A stretch of 38,667 bases of DNA from Bacteroidales bacterium (lineage in GTDB: Bacteria > Bacteroidota > Bacteroidia > Bacteroidales > P3), in the NCBI GenBank assembly GCA_016283175.1, contig JAEEMK010000019.1:1-38667 (forward strand), in the 5' to 3' direction. The notes under the pieces are model-generated. The model did not search any database. It was not told the DNA's origin and was given only the letters and a program-made list of their open reading frames with translations. The position numbers and the translations under genes were made by a program. This document shows positions 9,780 to 19,687 of the stretch, piece after piece (the stretch's first letter is position 1; every line of letters starts with the position of its first letter).

Positions 9780-10148
9780 TTACAATACTTCAGGAGCTAA
9801 TGAGACAATCTTCATAAACTGTTTCTCGCGCAATTCGCGTGCAACAGGTCCGAAAATACGGGTGCCACGAAGTTCGTCGGCAGCGGTAAGAAGTACGCAA
9901 GCATTGTCGTCGAAACGGATGTACGTTCCATCCTGACGACGGATTTCCTTCTTTGTACGAACCACAACTGCCTTGGAGACAGCTCCTTTCTTAATATTGC
10001 CGGAAGGAAGCGCATCCTTGATAGCAACAACGATAGTGTCACCAATAGTGGCATAACGTTTCTTGGTACCACCCAGGACACGGATACACAGTGCACTTTT
10101 AGCACCACTGTTGTCGGCAACGGTCATTCTGGTTTCTTGCTGTATCAT
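9780..10148 (-). CDS. rplN: 50S ribosomal protein L14
   Basis: Intersubunit-bridge protein of 122 residues. It begins [18 protein letters not shown] and carries [15 protein letters not shown] and the [15 protein letters not shown] motif near the C-terminus. All are hallmarks of L14. It starts 2 bases after rpsQ ends. Confidence 0.99.
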   Translation of the reverse strand: MIQQETRMTVADNSGAKSALCIRVLGGTKKRYATIGDTIVVAIKDALPSGNIKKGAVSKAVVVRTKKEIRRQDGTYIRFDDNACVLLTAADELRGTRIFGPVARELREKQFMKIVSLAPEVL

Positions 10149-10150
10149 AA

Positions 10151-10405
10151 TTACTTAGCTCTTTCTATTATTTCTACTAATCTCCAACATTTGTTTTTAC
10201 TCAGAGGACGGGTTTCCATAATCCTTACAGTATCACCAATGTTGCATTCATTTTTCTCATCGTGAGCCATAAATCTGGTAGACTTCTTGACGAACTTGCC
10301 ATATTTAGGGTGTTTCACCTTGCGCTCAATAAGAACAACAATGGATTTATCCATCTTGTTACTCACGACGACGCCGATTCTTTCTTTTCTTAAATTTCTT
10401 TCCAT
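10151..10405 (-). CDS. rpsQ: 30S ribosomal protein S17
   Basis: OB-fold 16S rRNA-binding protein of 84 residues. It contains the family signature [19 protein letters not shown] at the N-terminus. The [20 protein letters not shown] signature lies toward the C-terminus. It lies between rpmC and rplN. Confidence 0.99.
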   Translation of the reverse strand: MERNLRKERIGVVVSNKMDKSIVVLIERKVKHPKYGKFVKKSTRFMAHDEKNECNIGDTVRIMETRPLSKNKCWRLVEIIERAK

Positions 10406-10429
10406 CTTCAGTTTAGAATTTATCGCCTA

Positions 10430-10633
10430 TTAGTTCTGGCCTTCAAGTTCACGTTTGCGAAGCTCAGTCAGACAACGGGCAATGTTTTTTCTACTTTCTT
10501 TAATTTTGTTAGGATTCTCGATGGGGGAAACAGCGTGGCTCAGCAGCATCTTCTGATACATTGCTCTTTCGTTGTCCAAACGTTCCTTGATTTCAGCAGT
10601 TGAAAGCTCTTTTAATACTAACTGGTTTTTCAT
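10430..10633 (-). CDS. rpmC: 50S ribosomal protein L29
   Basis: Small alpha-helical protein of 67 residues at the tunnel exit, close to the docking site of trigger factor and SRP. The C-terminal helix motif (NPNKIKESRKNIARCLTELRKRE) is recognisable. The N-terminus is more variable, as is common for L29. Position between rplP and rpsQ supports the call. Confidence 0.98.
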   Translation of the reverse strand: MKNQLVLKELSTAEIKERLDNERAMYQKMLLSHAVSPIENPNKIKESRKNIARCLTELRKRELEGQN

Positions 10634-10648
10634 TTCTTCTTATTTGTG

Positions 10649-11074
10649 TTAAGCTTCTTCGATATAATCTCTTTTCACAACAAACTTAGTCGTGATAGGG
10701 AGTTTCTGTGCGGCGAGACGCAGAGCTTCCTTGGCCACATCCATAGGCACACCTTCGCATTCGAAAAGCATTGTGCCTGGCATAACGCGAGCCACAAAAT
10801 ATTCAGGAGCACCTTTACCTTTACCCATACGCACCTCATTAGGCTTCTTGGTGATGGGCTTGTCGGGGAAAATGCGGATCCAAATTTGACCTTCACGTTT
10901 CATATGACGGGTCACCGCTTGACGTGCAGCCTCTATTTGACGGCCTGTAATAAAACAGGTTTCGAGGGACTTAATGCCAAAAGTACCGAAAGCCAGTTCG
11001 TGGCCACGGAAAGCATTACCCTTGATTTTTCCTTTTTGCTGCTTTCTGTATCTTGTTTTCTTCGGCTGTAACAT
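10649..11074 (-). CDS. rplP: 50S ribosomal protein L16
   Basis: Protein near the A site of the large subunit, needed for late 50S assembly. It is 141 residues long, begins [15 protein letters not shown], and contains [20 protein letters not shown] and [15 protein letters not shown]. An 81-base spacer with two small hairpins separates it from rpsC, an unusually long gap for this operon. Confidence 0.99.
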   Translation of the reverse strand: MLQPKKTRYRKQQKGKIKGNAFRGHELAFGTFGIKSLETCFITGRQIEAARQAVTRHMKREGQIWIRIFPDKPITKKPNEVRMGKGKGAPEYFVARVMPGTMLFECEGVPMDVAKEALRLAAQKLPITTKFVVKRDYIEEA

Positions 11075-11155
11075 TGTTACTTCTTTTTTTATCGATTCAT
11101 CAAACCGGAGCAGTGAATCCCTGACAAGGGGATAGACATCCGGAATGTCTTAATC

Positions 11156-11908
11156 TTACTTAGTATTATTATTTCTATTGTTATTTCTTTTGCGAGGGCC
11201 TGAAGCAGGACGGCTCATTCCCACAGGGCGCTTGTTCTCTCTAGCGGACTGGCCACCAACAGTGGAAGGAACAAGTTCACGCTTGCCATAAACGACACCG
11301 CGGCAGATCCAAACCTTAACACCCATACGGCCATAGGCAGTGTGAGCCTCGGCAAGAGCGTAGTCGATGTCGGCACGGAGGGTATGCAGAGGTGTACGAC
11401 CTTCCTTGTAATGCTCAGTACGAGACATTTCTGCACCGCCAATACGACCGGAGATGGAAACCTTTATGCCTTCGGCACCGATTCTCATCGTCGAAGCAAT
11501 AGCTGTCTTAATGGCACGACGGTACTGTATACGGCCTTCAATTTGCTTTGCAATGTTCTGGGCAACAAGTACAGCGTCCAATTCAGGGCGTTTCACCTCG
11601 GTGATGTTGATCTGTACATCCTTGCCAGTGAGTTTCTTCAATTCCTCTTTCAGTTTGTCAACCTCAGAGCCAGCCTTACCAATAATCAGACCCGGACGAG
11701 CTGTATTGATGGTGACAGTGAGAAGTTTCAAAGTTCTCTCGATGTAAATCTTCGAGATGCTTGCTTTGGCGAGACGAGCATTGAGGTACTTACGAATCTT
11801 ATTATCCTCAACAAGTTTCTGCTCGAATTTTCTTCCGCCATACCAGTTAGAGTCCCATCCGCGGATGATACCTAATCTGTTTCCAATTGGGTTAGTTTTT
11901 TGTCCCAT
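11156..11908 (-). CDS. rpsC: 30S ribosomal protein S3
   Basis: Lines the mRNA entry tunnel and contributes to helicase activity. It begins [21 protein letters not shown] type II KH domain (about 40-110) has the [15 protein letters not shown] loop, and the C-terminal S3 domain includes [18 protein letters not shown]. At 250 residues it is slightly longer than the E. coli protein, with an Asn/Arg-rich tail ([11 protein letters not shown]). Confidence 0.99.
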   Translation of the reverse strand: MGQKTNPIGNRLGIIRGWDSNWYGGRKFEQKLVEDNKIRKYLNARLAKASISKIYIERTLKLLTVTINTARPGLIIGKAGSEVDKLKEELKKLTGKDVQINITEVKRPELDAVLVAQNIAKQIEGRIQYRRAIKTAIASTMRIGAEGIKVSISGRIGGAEMSRTEHYKEGRTPLHTLRADIDYALAEAHTAYGRMGVKVWICRGVVYGKRELVPSTVGGQSARENKRPVGMSRPASGPRKRNNNRNNNTK

Positions 11909-11939
11909 TCTTGAAATTCTTCTTATTGATTACTATTTA

Positions 11940-12377
11940 TTATTCTTCTGTTTGTTCCTTGACTGGAGCTGCGGTTGTCTCTTCGACACGGCTGCCAACC
12001 ACCATAGTGATGTGGTTGCTGCGTTTACGGATTCTGTAGCCACGGCCCTGCGGTGCAGTACGCATACGTTTCATCGTACGACCTTCGTCAACCATAATAC
12101 TCTTTACATAGAGCTGGCTGTCCTCAATACGTTTGCCTTCGTTCTTGGCCTGCCAGTTGGCAATAGCAGAGAGAAGAAGCTTGCGCATTTTAGGAGCAGA
12201 TTCTCTGGGGTTGAACTGCAGGATTGCAAGAGCCTTGTCAACGTCGACGCCACGGATGAGGTCGGCAACAAGGCGAGTCTTACGCGGAGAAGTCGGATTG
12301 TTCATCAACTTAGCCACATAGTAAGTCTTGTTGGCTTCTTTGCGTGCTTCAGCACTATTATGTTTTCTACGTCCCAT
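11940..12377 (-). CDS. rplV: 50S ribosomal protein L22
   Basis: Its beta-hairpin reaches into the peptide exit tunnel; changes there give macrolide resistance in other species. The hairpin region ([23 protein letters not shown]) is intact. The protein is 145 residues, longer than the typical 110-115. The excess is a 30-residue N-terminal extension plus an acidic tail ([12 protein letters not shown]). Confidence 0.98.
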   Translation of the reverse strand: MGRRKHNSAEARKEANKTYYVAKLMNNPTSPRKTRLVADLIRGVDVDKALAILQFNPRESAPKMRKLLLSAIANWQAKNEGKRIEDSQLYVKSIMVDEGRTMKRMRTAPQGRGYRIRKRSNHITMVVGSRVEETTAAPVKEQTEE

Positions 12378-12417
12378 TATTCTTTTTACGTTTTACGAAA
12401 TCGGGGTGGATTTCCAA

Positions 12418-12696
12418 TTATTTTTTACCTTTGTCTTTTGATCCAGCGTGGCCACGGAAGATACGTGTGGGAGCAAACTCTCCAAGCTTGTGTCCAACCA
12501 TATTTTCAGTAACATAGACGGGGATGAACTTATTGCCGTTATGCACTGCGATGGTCTGACCAACGAAATCGGGCGAAATCATAGATGCTCTCGACCAGGT
12601 CTTGATAGTGACCTTCTTGTTGGACTGCTGTGCCTCGATAACTCTTTTTTCCAACTTGTGGAAAATGTACGGACCTTTCTTTAATGAACGACTCAT
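12418..12696 (-). CDS. rpsS: 30S ribosomal protein S19
   Basis: Head protein of 92 residues that forms bridges with L5 and 23S rRNA. Its start [19 protein letters not shown] is diagnostic. The central [22 protein letters not shown] block and the C-terminal [17 protein letters not shown] are also diagnostic. Confidence 0.99.
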   Translation of the reverse strand: MSRSLKKGPYIFHKLEKRVIEAQQSNKKVTIKTWSRASMISPDFVGQTIAVHNGNKFIPVYVTENMVGHKLGEFAPTRIFRGHAGSKDKGKK

Positions 12697-12720
12697 CTTT
12701 TAATGTAACTTTTATCGTTA

Positions 12721-13545
12721 TTACTTCTTTCTTCTTTCGACAATGAACTTGCTCGACTGCTTCTTCGGGGCGCGAGTCTTGTAACCCTTTGCAGGGATAC
12801 CCTTGCGCGAACGAGGATGTCCGCCGCTCTGACGGCCCTCGCCACCGCCCATCGGGTGGTCGACAGGGTTCATAACAACACCGCGGTTGCGCGGACGACG
12901 ACCAAGGTGACGGTTGCGACCGGCCTTACCACCAACCTCAAGATTGTGCTCCGGATTGGAGACAACACCTACAGTGGCGCGACAAGCCTGAAGAATCATA
13001 CGCATCTCACCCGAAGGCATCTTGATGATTGCATATTTACCGTCACGTGACATCAACTGAGCATAGGATCCAGCCGAACGTACCATCTTGGCACCCTGTC
13101 CCGGGCGAAGCTCAATGTTGTGAATAAGTGTACCGAAAGGAATCTCGGCCAAAGTAAGGGTATTGCCTATTTCGGGGGCAGCACCAGTACCAGACATAAC
13201 AGTCTGTCCGACCTTAAGGCCTTGAGGAGCGATGATATAGCTCTTCTCACCGTGCGAATACTGGATGAGGGCAATACGCGAACTACGGTTGGGATCGTAC
13301 TCTATAGTCTTAACAGTAGCGGGATCACCATCTTTGATACGCTTGAAGTCGACAAAGCGGTACAGTTTCTTGTGTCCGCCGCCGATGTAGCGCATAGTCA
13401 TTTTACCCTGGTTGTTACGGCCGCCACTTTTGCGTTTACCGTAGACGAGGCTTTTTTCCGGATTTGAAGCGGTAATATCATCGTTGGTAACGATTATTTT
13501 ATGACGCTGACCCGGAGTTGTCGGTTTAATTTTCTTTAAAGCCAT
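12721..13545 (-). CDS. rplB: 50S ribosomal protein L2
   Basis: Largest conserved protein of the 50S subunit, close to the peptidyl transferase centre. The 274 residues contain the OB-fold and SH3-like domains. The conserved C-terminal loop includes [20 protein letters not shown] and its essential His. It lies between rplW and rpsS. Confidence 0.99.
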   Translation of the reverse strand: MALKKIKPTTPGQRHKIIVTNDDITASNPEKSLVYGKRKSGGRNNQGKMTMRYIGGGHKKLYRFVDFKRIKDGDPATVKTIEYDPNRSSRIALIQYSHGEKSYIIAPQGLKVGQTVMSGTGAAPEIGNTLTLAEIPFGTLIHNIELRPGQGAKMVRSAGSYAQLMSRDGKYAIIKMPSGEMRMILQACRATVGVVSNPEHNLEVGGKAGRNRHLGRRPRNRGVVMNPVDHPMGGGEGRQSGGHPRSRKGIPAKGYKTRAPKKQSSKFIVERRKK

Positions 13546-13602
13546 TTCTCTTTTTTTAATGTTCTCTTATCAGTGGAACTTACTATTATTAAACTTACTT
13601 AA

Positions 13603-13953
13603 TTAAATGCTGCTGTAAAAATCGATGGTGTTGTCCGGAGCCAAAGTAACGATAGCCTTCTTGAAGGCATTGGTGCGACCCTGGAGAAAACCAGCCTTGG
13701 TATAGCGGCTCTTTGCTTTTCCGGAGTAATTCATCGTATTGACATCTATAACCTTTACGTTATAAAATTTCTCGACAGCGTTCTTGATTTCAATCTTGTT
13801 GGCGCGCTTGTCAACGATAAAGCCATAGCGGTTGTTGGCCGGCTTAAGTTGAATGCCTTTGTTACGCTGGATGCGGTTGAGTTTGGGTTCAGCTGCAGCC
13901 TCGGTAAGGCGGGTCATTTTTTCGCTGATGAGCGGTTTTACTATAATGTTCAT
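13603..13953 (-). CDS. rplW: 50S ribosomal protein L23
   Basis: Tunnel-exit protein that docks trigger factor and SRP. It begins MNIIVKPLISEKMTRL and contains NRYGFIVDKRANKIEIKNAV. At 116 residues it is about 20 longer than usual. The excess is an insertion at about residues 18-38 between the first helix and the first long strand. It lies between rplD and rplB. Confidence 0.98.
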   Translation of the reverse strand: MNIIVKPLISEKMTRLTEAAAEPKLNRIQRNKGIQLKPANNRYGFIVDKRANKIEIKNAVEKFYNVKVIDVNTMNYSGKAKSRYTKAGFLQGRTNAFKKAIVTLAPDNTIDFYSSI

Positions 13954-13989
13954 TTGTTAAAAAATCTTAAACATTCTTAAAAATCTCTT

Positions 13990-14622
13990 TTACTTCGTAG
14001 CCAAAACGCGGACAATTTCAGAAATTGAACCCTCCGAAACAACGATATTAGTGGCGTTAACTATATCGTAAGTATTTAATTGCGACACGTTTACCACTTT
14101 TACGTTTTTGAGGTTACGAGCAGACAAAGATACGAAATTATTTTGATTCTCAATGACAAAAAGTGATTTTTTGTCATTTACATTGAGCTTGTTCAAAACT
14201 TCAATCATCTTCTTAGTCTTGGGAGCCTCGAAAGTGAAGTTCTCAACAACCGTCATAGCGTTCTCGGCAGCCTTATAGCTGAGAGCCGAACGGCGGGCAA
14301 GACGTTTGACTTTGATATTCAGTTTGAAACGATAGTCACGGGGTTTAGGTCCGAAAATACGGCCACCACCGACAAACACGGGGCTCTTCAAATCGCCGGA
14401 ACGTGCACCGCCGGTGCCTTTCTGACGTTTCAGTTTGCGTGTGCTGTGTGCGTTCTCGCTGCGCTCTTTAGCTTTGCTGGTGCCCTGACGCTGGTCAGCA
14501 AGATACTGCTTGCAATCCAGATAAATAGCGTGGTCGTTGGGCTCGATTGCGAAGATAGAATCGTCGAGAGTGATGGTTCTACCGGTTTCGCTTCCGTTGA
14601 TATTATAAACTTTTAACTCCAT
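13990..14622 (-). CDS. rplD: 50S ribosomal protein L4
   Basis: Assembly protein whose extended loop lines the exit tunnel. The loop is present: [12 protein letters not shown], then [20 protein letters not shown] and [13 protein letters not shown]. In E. coli L4 also regulates the S10 operon; no evidence for that is visible here. It has 210 residues and starts 6 bases after rplC ends. Confidence 0.99.
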   Translation of the reverse strand: MELKVYNINGSETGRTITLDDSIFAIEPNDHAIYLDCKQYLADQRQGTSKAKERSENAHSTRKLKRQKGTGGARSGDLKSPVFVGGGRIFGPKPRDYRFKLNIKVKRLARRSALSYKAAENAMTVVENFTFEAPKTKKMIEVLNKLNVNDKKSLFVIENQNNFVSLSARNLKNVKVVNVSQLNTYDIVNATNIVVSEGSISEIVRVLATK

Positions 14623-14628
14623 TGCTGA

Positions 14629-15258
14629 TTAACTCCATCTTTCAAGTTTGACAATTGAACCTTTAGGTCCCGGTACAGAACCTTTCACGATCATTAAATT
14701 CTTCTCAGCGATAATCTTCACTACCTGAAGGTTTTGAATCTTGACGCGATGGTTACCTGTCTGGCCAGCCATACGCATTCCCTTGAAGATACGCGAAGGA
14801 TAGGACGATGCACCGATCGAACCAGGAGCGCGGAGACGGTCGTGCTGACCGTGAGTGAGATCTCCAACACCGCCGAAACCGTGTCTCTTGACTACGCCCT
14901 GGAAACCTTTACCTTTAGAGGTTCCAACAACGTCTACATATTCGCCTTCTTGGAAGACTTCCACCGTAAGGACCTCACCGTATTTCTTCTTATGGCCTTC
15001 CTCAAAACGAGTGAACTCGGCAAGATAGCGTTTCGGTGTGGTACCTGCTTTTGCAAAATGGCCTTTCATAGGCTTGGTGGTATGCGATTCTTTCTTTTCA
15101 CCAAAAGCCAGCTGAATGGCTTCGTAACCATCCTTCTCGATGGTCTTGACTTGTGTTACGACACAAGGACCAGCTTCAATCACTGTGCACGGTATCTGCT
15201 TACCGTCGGCATCAAAAAGACTGGTCATTCCGATTTTTTTACCTAATAATCCTGACAT
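14629..15258 (-). CDS. rplC: 50S ribosomal protein L3
   Basis: Early assembly protein that reaches to the peptidyl transferase centre. It begins [19 protein letters not shown]. The conserved [24 protein letters not shown] stretch leads to the long loop ending in [15 protein letters not shown], which contains the Gln methylated in some bacteria. It is 209 residues long. Confidence 0.99.
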   Translation of the reverse strand: MSGLLGKKIGMTSLFDADGKQIPCTVIEAGPCVVTQVKTIEKDGYEAIQLAFGEKKESHTTKPMKGHFAKAGTTPKRYLAEFTRFEEGHKKKYGEVLTVEVFQEGEYVDVVGTSKGKGFQGVVKRHGFGGVGDLTHGQHDRLRAPGSIGASSYPSRIFKGMRMAGQTGNHRVKIQNLQVVKIIAEKNLMIVKGSVPGPKGSIVKLERWS

Positions 15259-15342
15259 TTCTTTTTTTGTGGATTAGATTGTTTGTTTAGTTTTCAGCTT
15301 GTGTGTGTCCAAATTGGCACTTCAACATTGGCTGAGTTAATT

Positions 15343-15651
15343 TCACACTTTGATTTCTACTTCGACACCACTGGGCAGTTCGAGCTTCATAAGAGCGTCG
15401 ATAGTCTTTGTACGATCGTTGATTTCGATGTCCATCAGACGTCTGTACGAGCTCAATTCAAACTGCTCGCGCGACTTCTTATTGACGAAAGTCGAGCGGT
15501 TAACAGTAAAAATCTTTTTGTTCGTCGGCAGCGGAATGGGGCCATTAACCACTGCACCCGTCATTTTGACGGTCTTCACGATCTTCTCGGCCGACTTGTC
15601 GACCAGATTATGATCGTAAGATTTGAGTTTGATTCTAATTCTTTGACTCAC
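15343..15651 (-). CDS. rpsJ: 30S ribosomal protein S10
   Basis: 30S head protein, which in E. coli doubles as NusE in antitermination. It is 102 residues, starts [20 protein letters not shown], and carries the loop motif [17 protein letters not shown]. It lies 24 bases after fusA with no tuf gene between. A 84-base spacer to rplC follows, in which I see no promoter. Confidence 0.99.
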   Translation of the reverse strand: MSQRIRIKLKSYDHNLVDKSAEKIVKTVKMTGAVVNGPIPLPTNKKIFTVNRSTFVNKKSREQFELSSYRRLMDIEINDRTKTIDALMKLELPSGVEVEIKV

Positions 15652-15675
15652 GGTTTTTTAGTTTAGAGATCTTTA

Positions 15676-17766
15676 TTAATAATTGTATTTACTTTTCAGT
15701 ATTGCATCCTGCTGCTCCTTGGTCACGACAGCATAGTGCGAGAATTCCATCGTGGAATTGGCTCTACCCGAAGTGATTGTACGCAGCGATGTGACATAGC
15801 CGAACATCTGCTCCAGAGGCACCTTGGCGTGGATAGCCTGAACACCGACCTTGGCGGAAATATTCTCAAGCATACCGCGACGACGGTTAAGGTCGCCAGT
15901 GACATCGCCGACATATGCGTCCGGTGTCAGAACTTCAAGCTTCATAATGGGTTCCAGCAGCACAGCGCCAGCTTTGCGGCAAGCATTCTTGAAACCTATC
16001 TTGGCACATACCTCGAACGAAAGTTGGTCGGAATCAACGGGATGGAAAGAACCATCAATGATGCGCACTTTCAAACTGTCGAGAGGATAGCCTGCCAAAA
16101 CACCGTTGAGCATAGCTTCCTTGAAGCCTTTCTCGATGGCAGGGATGTACTCCTTGGGGATGTTGCCACCCTTTACTTCGTTGACAAACTGAAGTCCCTT
16201 GAAATCGTCGTCAGCAGGGCCTATCTCGAAGAGAATATCTGCGAACTTACCCTTGCCGCCGGTCTGTTTCTTGTAGATTTCGTGATGCTGAACAGTCTGG
16301 GTGACAGCTTCTTTGTAAGCCACCTCGGGACGACCCTGGTTGACCTCGACGCCAAACTCGCGACGCAGACGGTCCAGAATGATATCGAGGTGCAATTCGC
16401 CCATACCGCTTATGATCGTCTGACCAGAAATCTCATCGCTCTTGACACGGAAGGTAGGATCCTCCTCGGCCAGTTTCAACAATGCATTGGTAAGCTTGTC
16501 CATATCGCCCTGTGTCAGAGGCTCTACAGCGATGCTGATGACAGGTTCGGGGAACTTCATCGATTCAAGGATGATAGGATGCTGCTCGTCGCACAAAGTG
16601 TGGCCAGTCTTGATGTCCTTGAAACCAACAGCAGCTCCGATGTCACCTGCCTCTATGCGATCCAGCGGGTTCTGCTTGTTCGAGTGCATCTGCATAATGC
16701 GCGAGATACGCTCTTTCTTGCCGGTGTTGGCATTGTATACATACGAGCCCGATTCGAGCGAGCCCGAATAGACGCGGAAGAAACAAAGACGACCGACATA
16801 GGGATCGGTGGCAATCTTGAACGCCAGCGCCGAAAACGGAGCCTTGACGTCAATCTTACGCGATTCCACTTTATCGGTCTTCGGGTTGACACCTTCCACA
16901 TCGTCGATGTCGAGCGGAGAAGGCAGGAAAGCTGCCACCGCGTCGAGCAACGACTGGATGCCCTTGTTCTTGAATGCCGAGCCGCACATCACGGGGGTGA
17001 TTTTCATAGCCAAAGTGGCCTTGCGAATTTCGGCAATCATCTCATCCTCGGTTATTGAATCGGGGTCGTCGAAGAACTTCATCATCAGTTCCTCGTTCTC
17101 CTCGGCAACACCTTCAATGAGTTTTTGGCGGTATTCGGCCACCACATCCTTCAAATCCTCAGGCATAGGAACCTCGTAGAACTTCGAGCCGTTAGACTCC
17201 TCGTCCCAAATAAGGGCCTTGCCGGTGATAAGGTTCACCACACCCTTGTAGAGGTCTTCCTGACCGATAGGTATTTCTATGGGGATGGGGTTGGCACCGA
17301 GACGCTCCTTGATCTGGTTCACTACCGAGAAGAAGTCGGCACCGGCACGGTCCATCTTGTTGACAAACGCGATGCGCGGCACATTGTACTTGTCGGCCTG
17401 ACGCCAGACAGTCTCCGACTGAGGCTCCACGCCGCCCACAGCACAGAAAATGGCTATGGCACCGTCAAGTACACGCAGCGAACGCTCCACCTCGACAGTG
17501 AAGTCGACGTGGCCAGGAGTATCTATAATATTGTATTTATAGTGCTTATCCTTCCAATCCCAATAGACTGTGGTGGCAGCCGAAGTGATGGTGATGCCAC
17601 GCTCCTGTTCCTGCACCATCCAGTCCATCGTGGCCGATCCCTCGTGGGTCTCGCCCAGTTTGTAGTTCTTGCCCGTATAGTACAAGATGCGCTCCGTCGT
17701 TGTCGTTTTGCCGGCATCGATGTGCGCCATTATACCAATATTTCTTGTTAAATGAAGGTCGGACAT
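15676..17766 (-). CDS. fusA: Translation elongation factor G
   Basis: GTPase that drives tRNA-mRNA translocation. The G domain shows G1 [12 protein letters not shown] (about 14-25), the switch I region with [13 protein letters not shown]3 DTPGHVDF and G4 NKMD. Domains II to V follow, with domain IV containing [17 protein letters not shown]. The length of 696 residues is full. It occupies the usual place after rpsG. Nothing indicates a mitochondrial-type or resistance paralogue. Confidence 0.99.
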   Translation of the reverse strand: MSDLHLTRNIGIMAHIDAGKTTTTERILYYTGKNYKLGETHEGSATMDWMVQEQERGITITSAATTVYWDWKDKHYKYNIIDTPGHVDFTVEVERSLRVLDGAIAIFCAVGGVEPQSETVWRQADKYNVPRIAFVNKMDRAGADFFSVVNQIKERLGANPIPIEIPIGQEDLYKGVVNLITGKALIWDEESNGSKFYEVPMPEDLKDVVAEYRQKLIEGVAEENEELMMKFFDDPDSITEDEMIAEIRKATLAMKITPVMCGSAFKNKGIQSLLDAVAAFLPSPLDIDDVEGVNPKTDKVESRKIDVKAPFSALAFKIATDPYVGRLCFFRVYSGSLESGSYVYNANTGKKERISRIMQMHSNKQNPLDRIEAGDIGAAVGFKDIKTGHTLCDEQHPIILESMKFPEPVISIAVEPLTQGDMDKLTNALLKLAEEDPTFRVKSDEISGQTIISGMGELHLDIILDRLRREFGVEVNQGRPEVAYKEAVTQTVQHHEIYKKQTGGKGKFADILFEIGPADDDFKGLQFVNEVKGGNIPKEYIPAIEKGFKEAMLNGVLAGYPLDSLKVRIIDGSFHPVDSDQLSFEVCAKIGFKNACRKAGAVLLEPIMKLEVLTPDAYVGDVTGDLNRRRGMLENISAKVGVQAIHAKVPLEQMFGYVTSLRTITSGRANSTMEFSHYAVVTKEQQDAILKSKYNY

Positions 17767-17820
17767 TTTCTACTTTGTTTTAGGGAGTGGATAAAATAAG
17801 AATATATATACTATAAATTA

Positions 17821-18288
17821 TTAAAATCTGAAGTGCGAGAAAGCCTTGTTGGCCTCGGCCATACGGTGGATATCCTCCTTGCGTTTGAAAGCGGCACCTT
17901 CTTCCTTGTAAGCGGCCTGGATTTCAGCGGCAAGCTTCAGAGCCATAGTTTTCTCACTGCGTTTGCGCGAGAAACTGATAAGGTTCTTCATACCGATCGA
18001 CTGTTTGCGCTCGGGGCGGATTTCGGTAGGCACCTGGAAAGTGGCACCACCGATGCGGCGGCTCTTCACCTCGACCGAAGGAGTGATGTTGGCCAGAGCT
18101 TTTTTCCAAACCTCAAGGCCGTCCTCTTTCGTACGGTCGGCGACGACGTCGATAGCCTCATAGAAAATCTTGTAGGCAATAGTCTTCTTGCCACCCATCA
18201 TAAGGTTGTTGACAAACTTGGTGACGAGAACGTCATTGTATTTAGGATCCGGAAGGATGATTCTCTTTTTGGGTTTTGCTTTTCTCAT
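17821..18288 (-). CDS. rpsG: 30S ribosomal protein S7
   Basis: Primary 16S rRNA-binding protein of the 30S head, of 155 residues. It begins [19 protein letters not shown] and contains [20 protein letters not shown]. It ends [18 protein letters not shown]. It lies between rpsL and fusA as in other str operons. Confidence 0.99.
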   Translation of the reverse strand: MRKAKPKKRIILPDPKYNDVLVTKFVNNLMMGGKKTIAYKIFYEAIDVVADRTKEDGLEVWKKALANITPSVEVKSRRIGGATFQVPTEIRPERKQSIGMKNLISFSRKRSEKTMALKLAAEIQAAYKEEGAAFKRKEDIHRMAEANKAFSHFRF

Positions 18289-18325
18289 TTTCTTTTTATC
18301 AAGCTAAAAACATTCTACTTTTAAA

Positions 18326-18709
18326 TTACTTTGCTGCCTGTTTCGGACGCTTTGCACCGTATTTGGAACGACGCTGACGACGACCGTCAACTCCGGATGT
18401 ATCGAGAGCACCACGGATGATATGATAACGAACACCGGGGAGGTCCTTGACACGACCGCCGCGGATCATAACGATGGAGTGCTCCTGAAGGTTGTGGCCC
18501 TCGCCGGGGATGTAGGCGTTGACTTCCTTCTGGTTGGTCAGACGCACACGGGCTACCTTACGCATAGCCGAGTTAGGTTTCTTGGGGGTGGTGGTGTACA
18601 CACGGGTGCAGACGCCACGACGCTGCGGGCACGAGTCCAAAGCGGGAGACTTGCTCTTATACTCCATTTTCTGACGTCCTTTGCGAACTAATTGCTGAAT
18701 TGTTGGCAT
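18326..18709 (-). CDS. rpsL: 30S ribosomal protein S12
   Basis: Decoding-centre protein of 127 residues and the first gene of the superoperon. Both loops are wild type: Lys43 in [12 protein letters not shown] and Lys88 in [10 protein letters not shown]. These are the positions where substitutions give streptomycin resistance. Asp89, the residue methylthiolated by RimO in other bacteria, is also present. The start is the ATG that gives [12 protein letters not shown]. Confidence 0.99.
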   Translation of the reverse strand: MPTIQQLVRKGRQKMEYKSKSPALDSCPQRRGVCTRVYTTTPKKPNSAMRKVARVRLTNQKEVNAYIPGEGHNLQEHSIVMIRGGRVKDLPGVRYHIIRGALDTSGVDGRRQRRSKYGAKRPKQAAK

Positions 18710-18790
18710 TTTTGATTTTTAATATTATTATTTCTAAATTAATGTTTTCCGTTTAAATTCAAGGGCACAATCTGCCCATAAATTGGAGTG

Positions 18791-18821
18791 CAAAAGTACG
18801 ACCATTTTCCATACTGGCAAA
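18791..18821 (-). promoter_or_regulatory. Promoter of the ribosomal superoperon
   Basis: Read on the minus strand, TTTG (18818-18821) is followed after 19 bases by TACTTTTG (18791-18798). This matches the Bacteroidota housekeeping promoter (TTTG, 19-21 bp, TAnnTTTG). It lies about 80 bases upstream of the rpsL start, so the leader would be about 75 bases. It is the only good match in the region on this strand. Confidence 0.8.
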
Positions 18822-19194
18822 ACGTTTCGGCAGCAAACATTCTTAAAAAAAGTTAAAATCTTTTGGCCGCACTGATTGTAAAGAAATTACAACTTTACAT
18901 TTTTTCATTTTCTATCCCATTTTGCCCTTGTTTCAGAGTCATTTTTTTCTCTTTTTTTGCACCCTAGGCAGAGGTTTTTTACAAAATTTATCAACAACTG
19001 TTGAAAACTTTTTGCTGAAAAAAAATTTGGCATTACGCCTCCTGTCGGAGTACTGAGCGTTTGACAAAATGGAATTGCAAAAATGCCTATATATTCAAAA
19101 AAAAACATCTGCAGCAAAAGTCGAAGAGGCGTGAAGGTACTTACCTCATACCGCCATATGGGTCGAAGCCCGTTCAAAACCACGTCCTACCCCC
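18822..19194. other. AT-rich divergent intergenic region without a recognised gene
   Basis: Between the str promoter and the palindrome I see no gene with family features. An open frame on the minus strand (18905-19183, 92 codons) has poor composition and no context. A TGTAAAG/CTTTACA inverted repeat lies near 18874-18899. A single TTATCAACA at 18988-18996 resembles a DnaA box but stands alone. Many poly-T and poly-A runs are present. Confidence 0.5.
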
Positions 19195-19313
19195 TATTTT
19201 CCCTGTCATATGTACAGTATTTGTACAGTATATGTACAGTATTTGTACGCTTCTAAAGCGTACAAATACTGTACATATACTGTACAAATACTGTACATAT
19301 GACAGGGAAAATA
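19195..19313. repeat. Perfect 58-bp-arm palindrome made of 11-bp GTAC units (copy 1)
   Basis: Arms 19195-19252 and 19256-19313 are exact reverse complements, separated by a 3-base loop (CTA). Each arm carries four GTAC tetramers at 11-bp intervals with the spacer AGTATTT or AGTATAT. The centre is GTACGCTT-CTA-AAGCGTAC. The outer part of each arm is CATATG plus a CCCTGT/ACAGGG block and TATTTT/AAAATA ends. In all there are eight GTAC sites in register. It lies about 290 bp upstream of the promoter at 19.58 kb. Possible roles are a protein-binding array, a RNA hairpin, or a non-autonomous mobile repeat; the sequence alone does not decide. Confidence 0.95.
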
Positions 19314-19575
19314 TATTGAATGAACTGTTGTGAAACATAATGCTACTAATTGTCACTTTGGACTGATTTTGAAAAAAGCGGTCTTTTGGGGGTTTTCCTC
19401 TCGGCAGTCATCGAGGTTGCAGGTTTGGCACCTTGCTTCCGCAGGGCAAAACGCCAACCGCGAGCTTTTAAGACAGACCTCACAAAAAAAAATTTCATCC
19501 CGTGTAAAAAAAAGACGAGAACAGACACTAATGTCAATAAAACGGATAGCCTCTGAAGCGTGTTTGGACATTTTT
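19314..19575. other. Intergenic stretch between palindrome and operon promoter
   Basis: No gene is supported. Overlapping frames on both strands are short and lack family features. An imperfect hairpin (TTGGC at 19425-19429 with GCCAA at 19453-19457) is the only structure I noted, and it could be a weak terminator or chance. Confidence 0.4.
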
Positions 19576-19607
19576 TTTGCAGCATTAAGTCAATATTTGT
19601 ACTTTTG
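19576..19607 (+). promoter_or_regulatory. Promoter of the envelope-protease operon
   Basis: TTTG (19576-19579), a 20-base spacer and TACTTTTG (19600-19607) form a full Bacteroidota-type promoter. Transcription would start near 19614, giving a leader of about 75 bases before the ATG at 19688. The spacing equals that of the str promoter and the downstream box is identical to it. Confidence 0.8.
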
Positions 19608-19687
19608 TAAAGTTAAATATCCGGGGCATTCCGACACTCAACATTGACAATCAATTTATTAACCAATAATTTAACAACACAAACATT

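Noticed and set aside
18988..18996. TTATCAACA, similar to a DnaA box
   Set aside because: A single imperfect match with no cluster, no dnaA or dnaN nearby, and inside an AT-rich region where chance matches are common. Not an origin.
18905..19183. 92-codon open frame on the minus strand upstream of rpsL
   Set aside because: It has no domain, sits in a promoter-rich AT-rich gap, and its composition is Phe/Lys-rich, as expected from translated poly-T/poly-A. Conservation could revive it, but the sequence alone does not support a gene.
19195..19313. CRISPR-like array
   Set aside because: The repeat unit is 11 bp with 7-base near-constant spacers, arranged as a palindrome. There are no unique spacers and no cas genes.
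19061..19333. Open frames across palindrome copy 1 giving Tyr/Cys-rich peptides
   Set aside because: The peptides (YSICTVFVQYMYSICT type) are simply the translation of the 11-bp repeat and occur on both strands.
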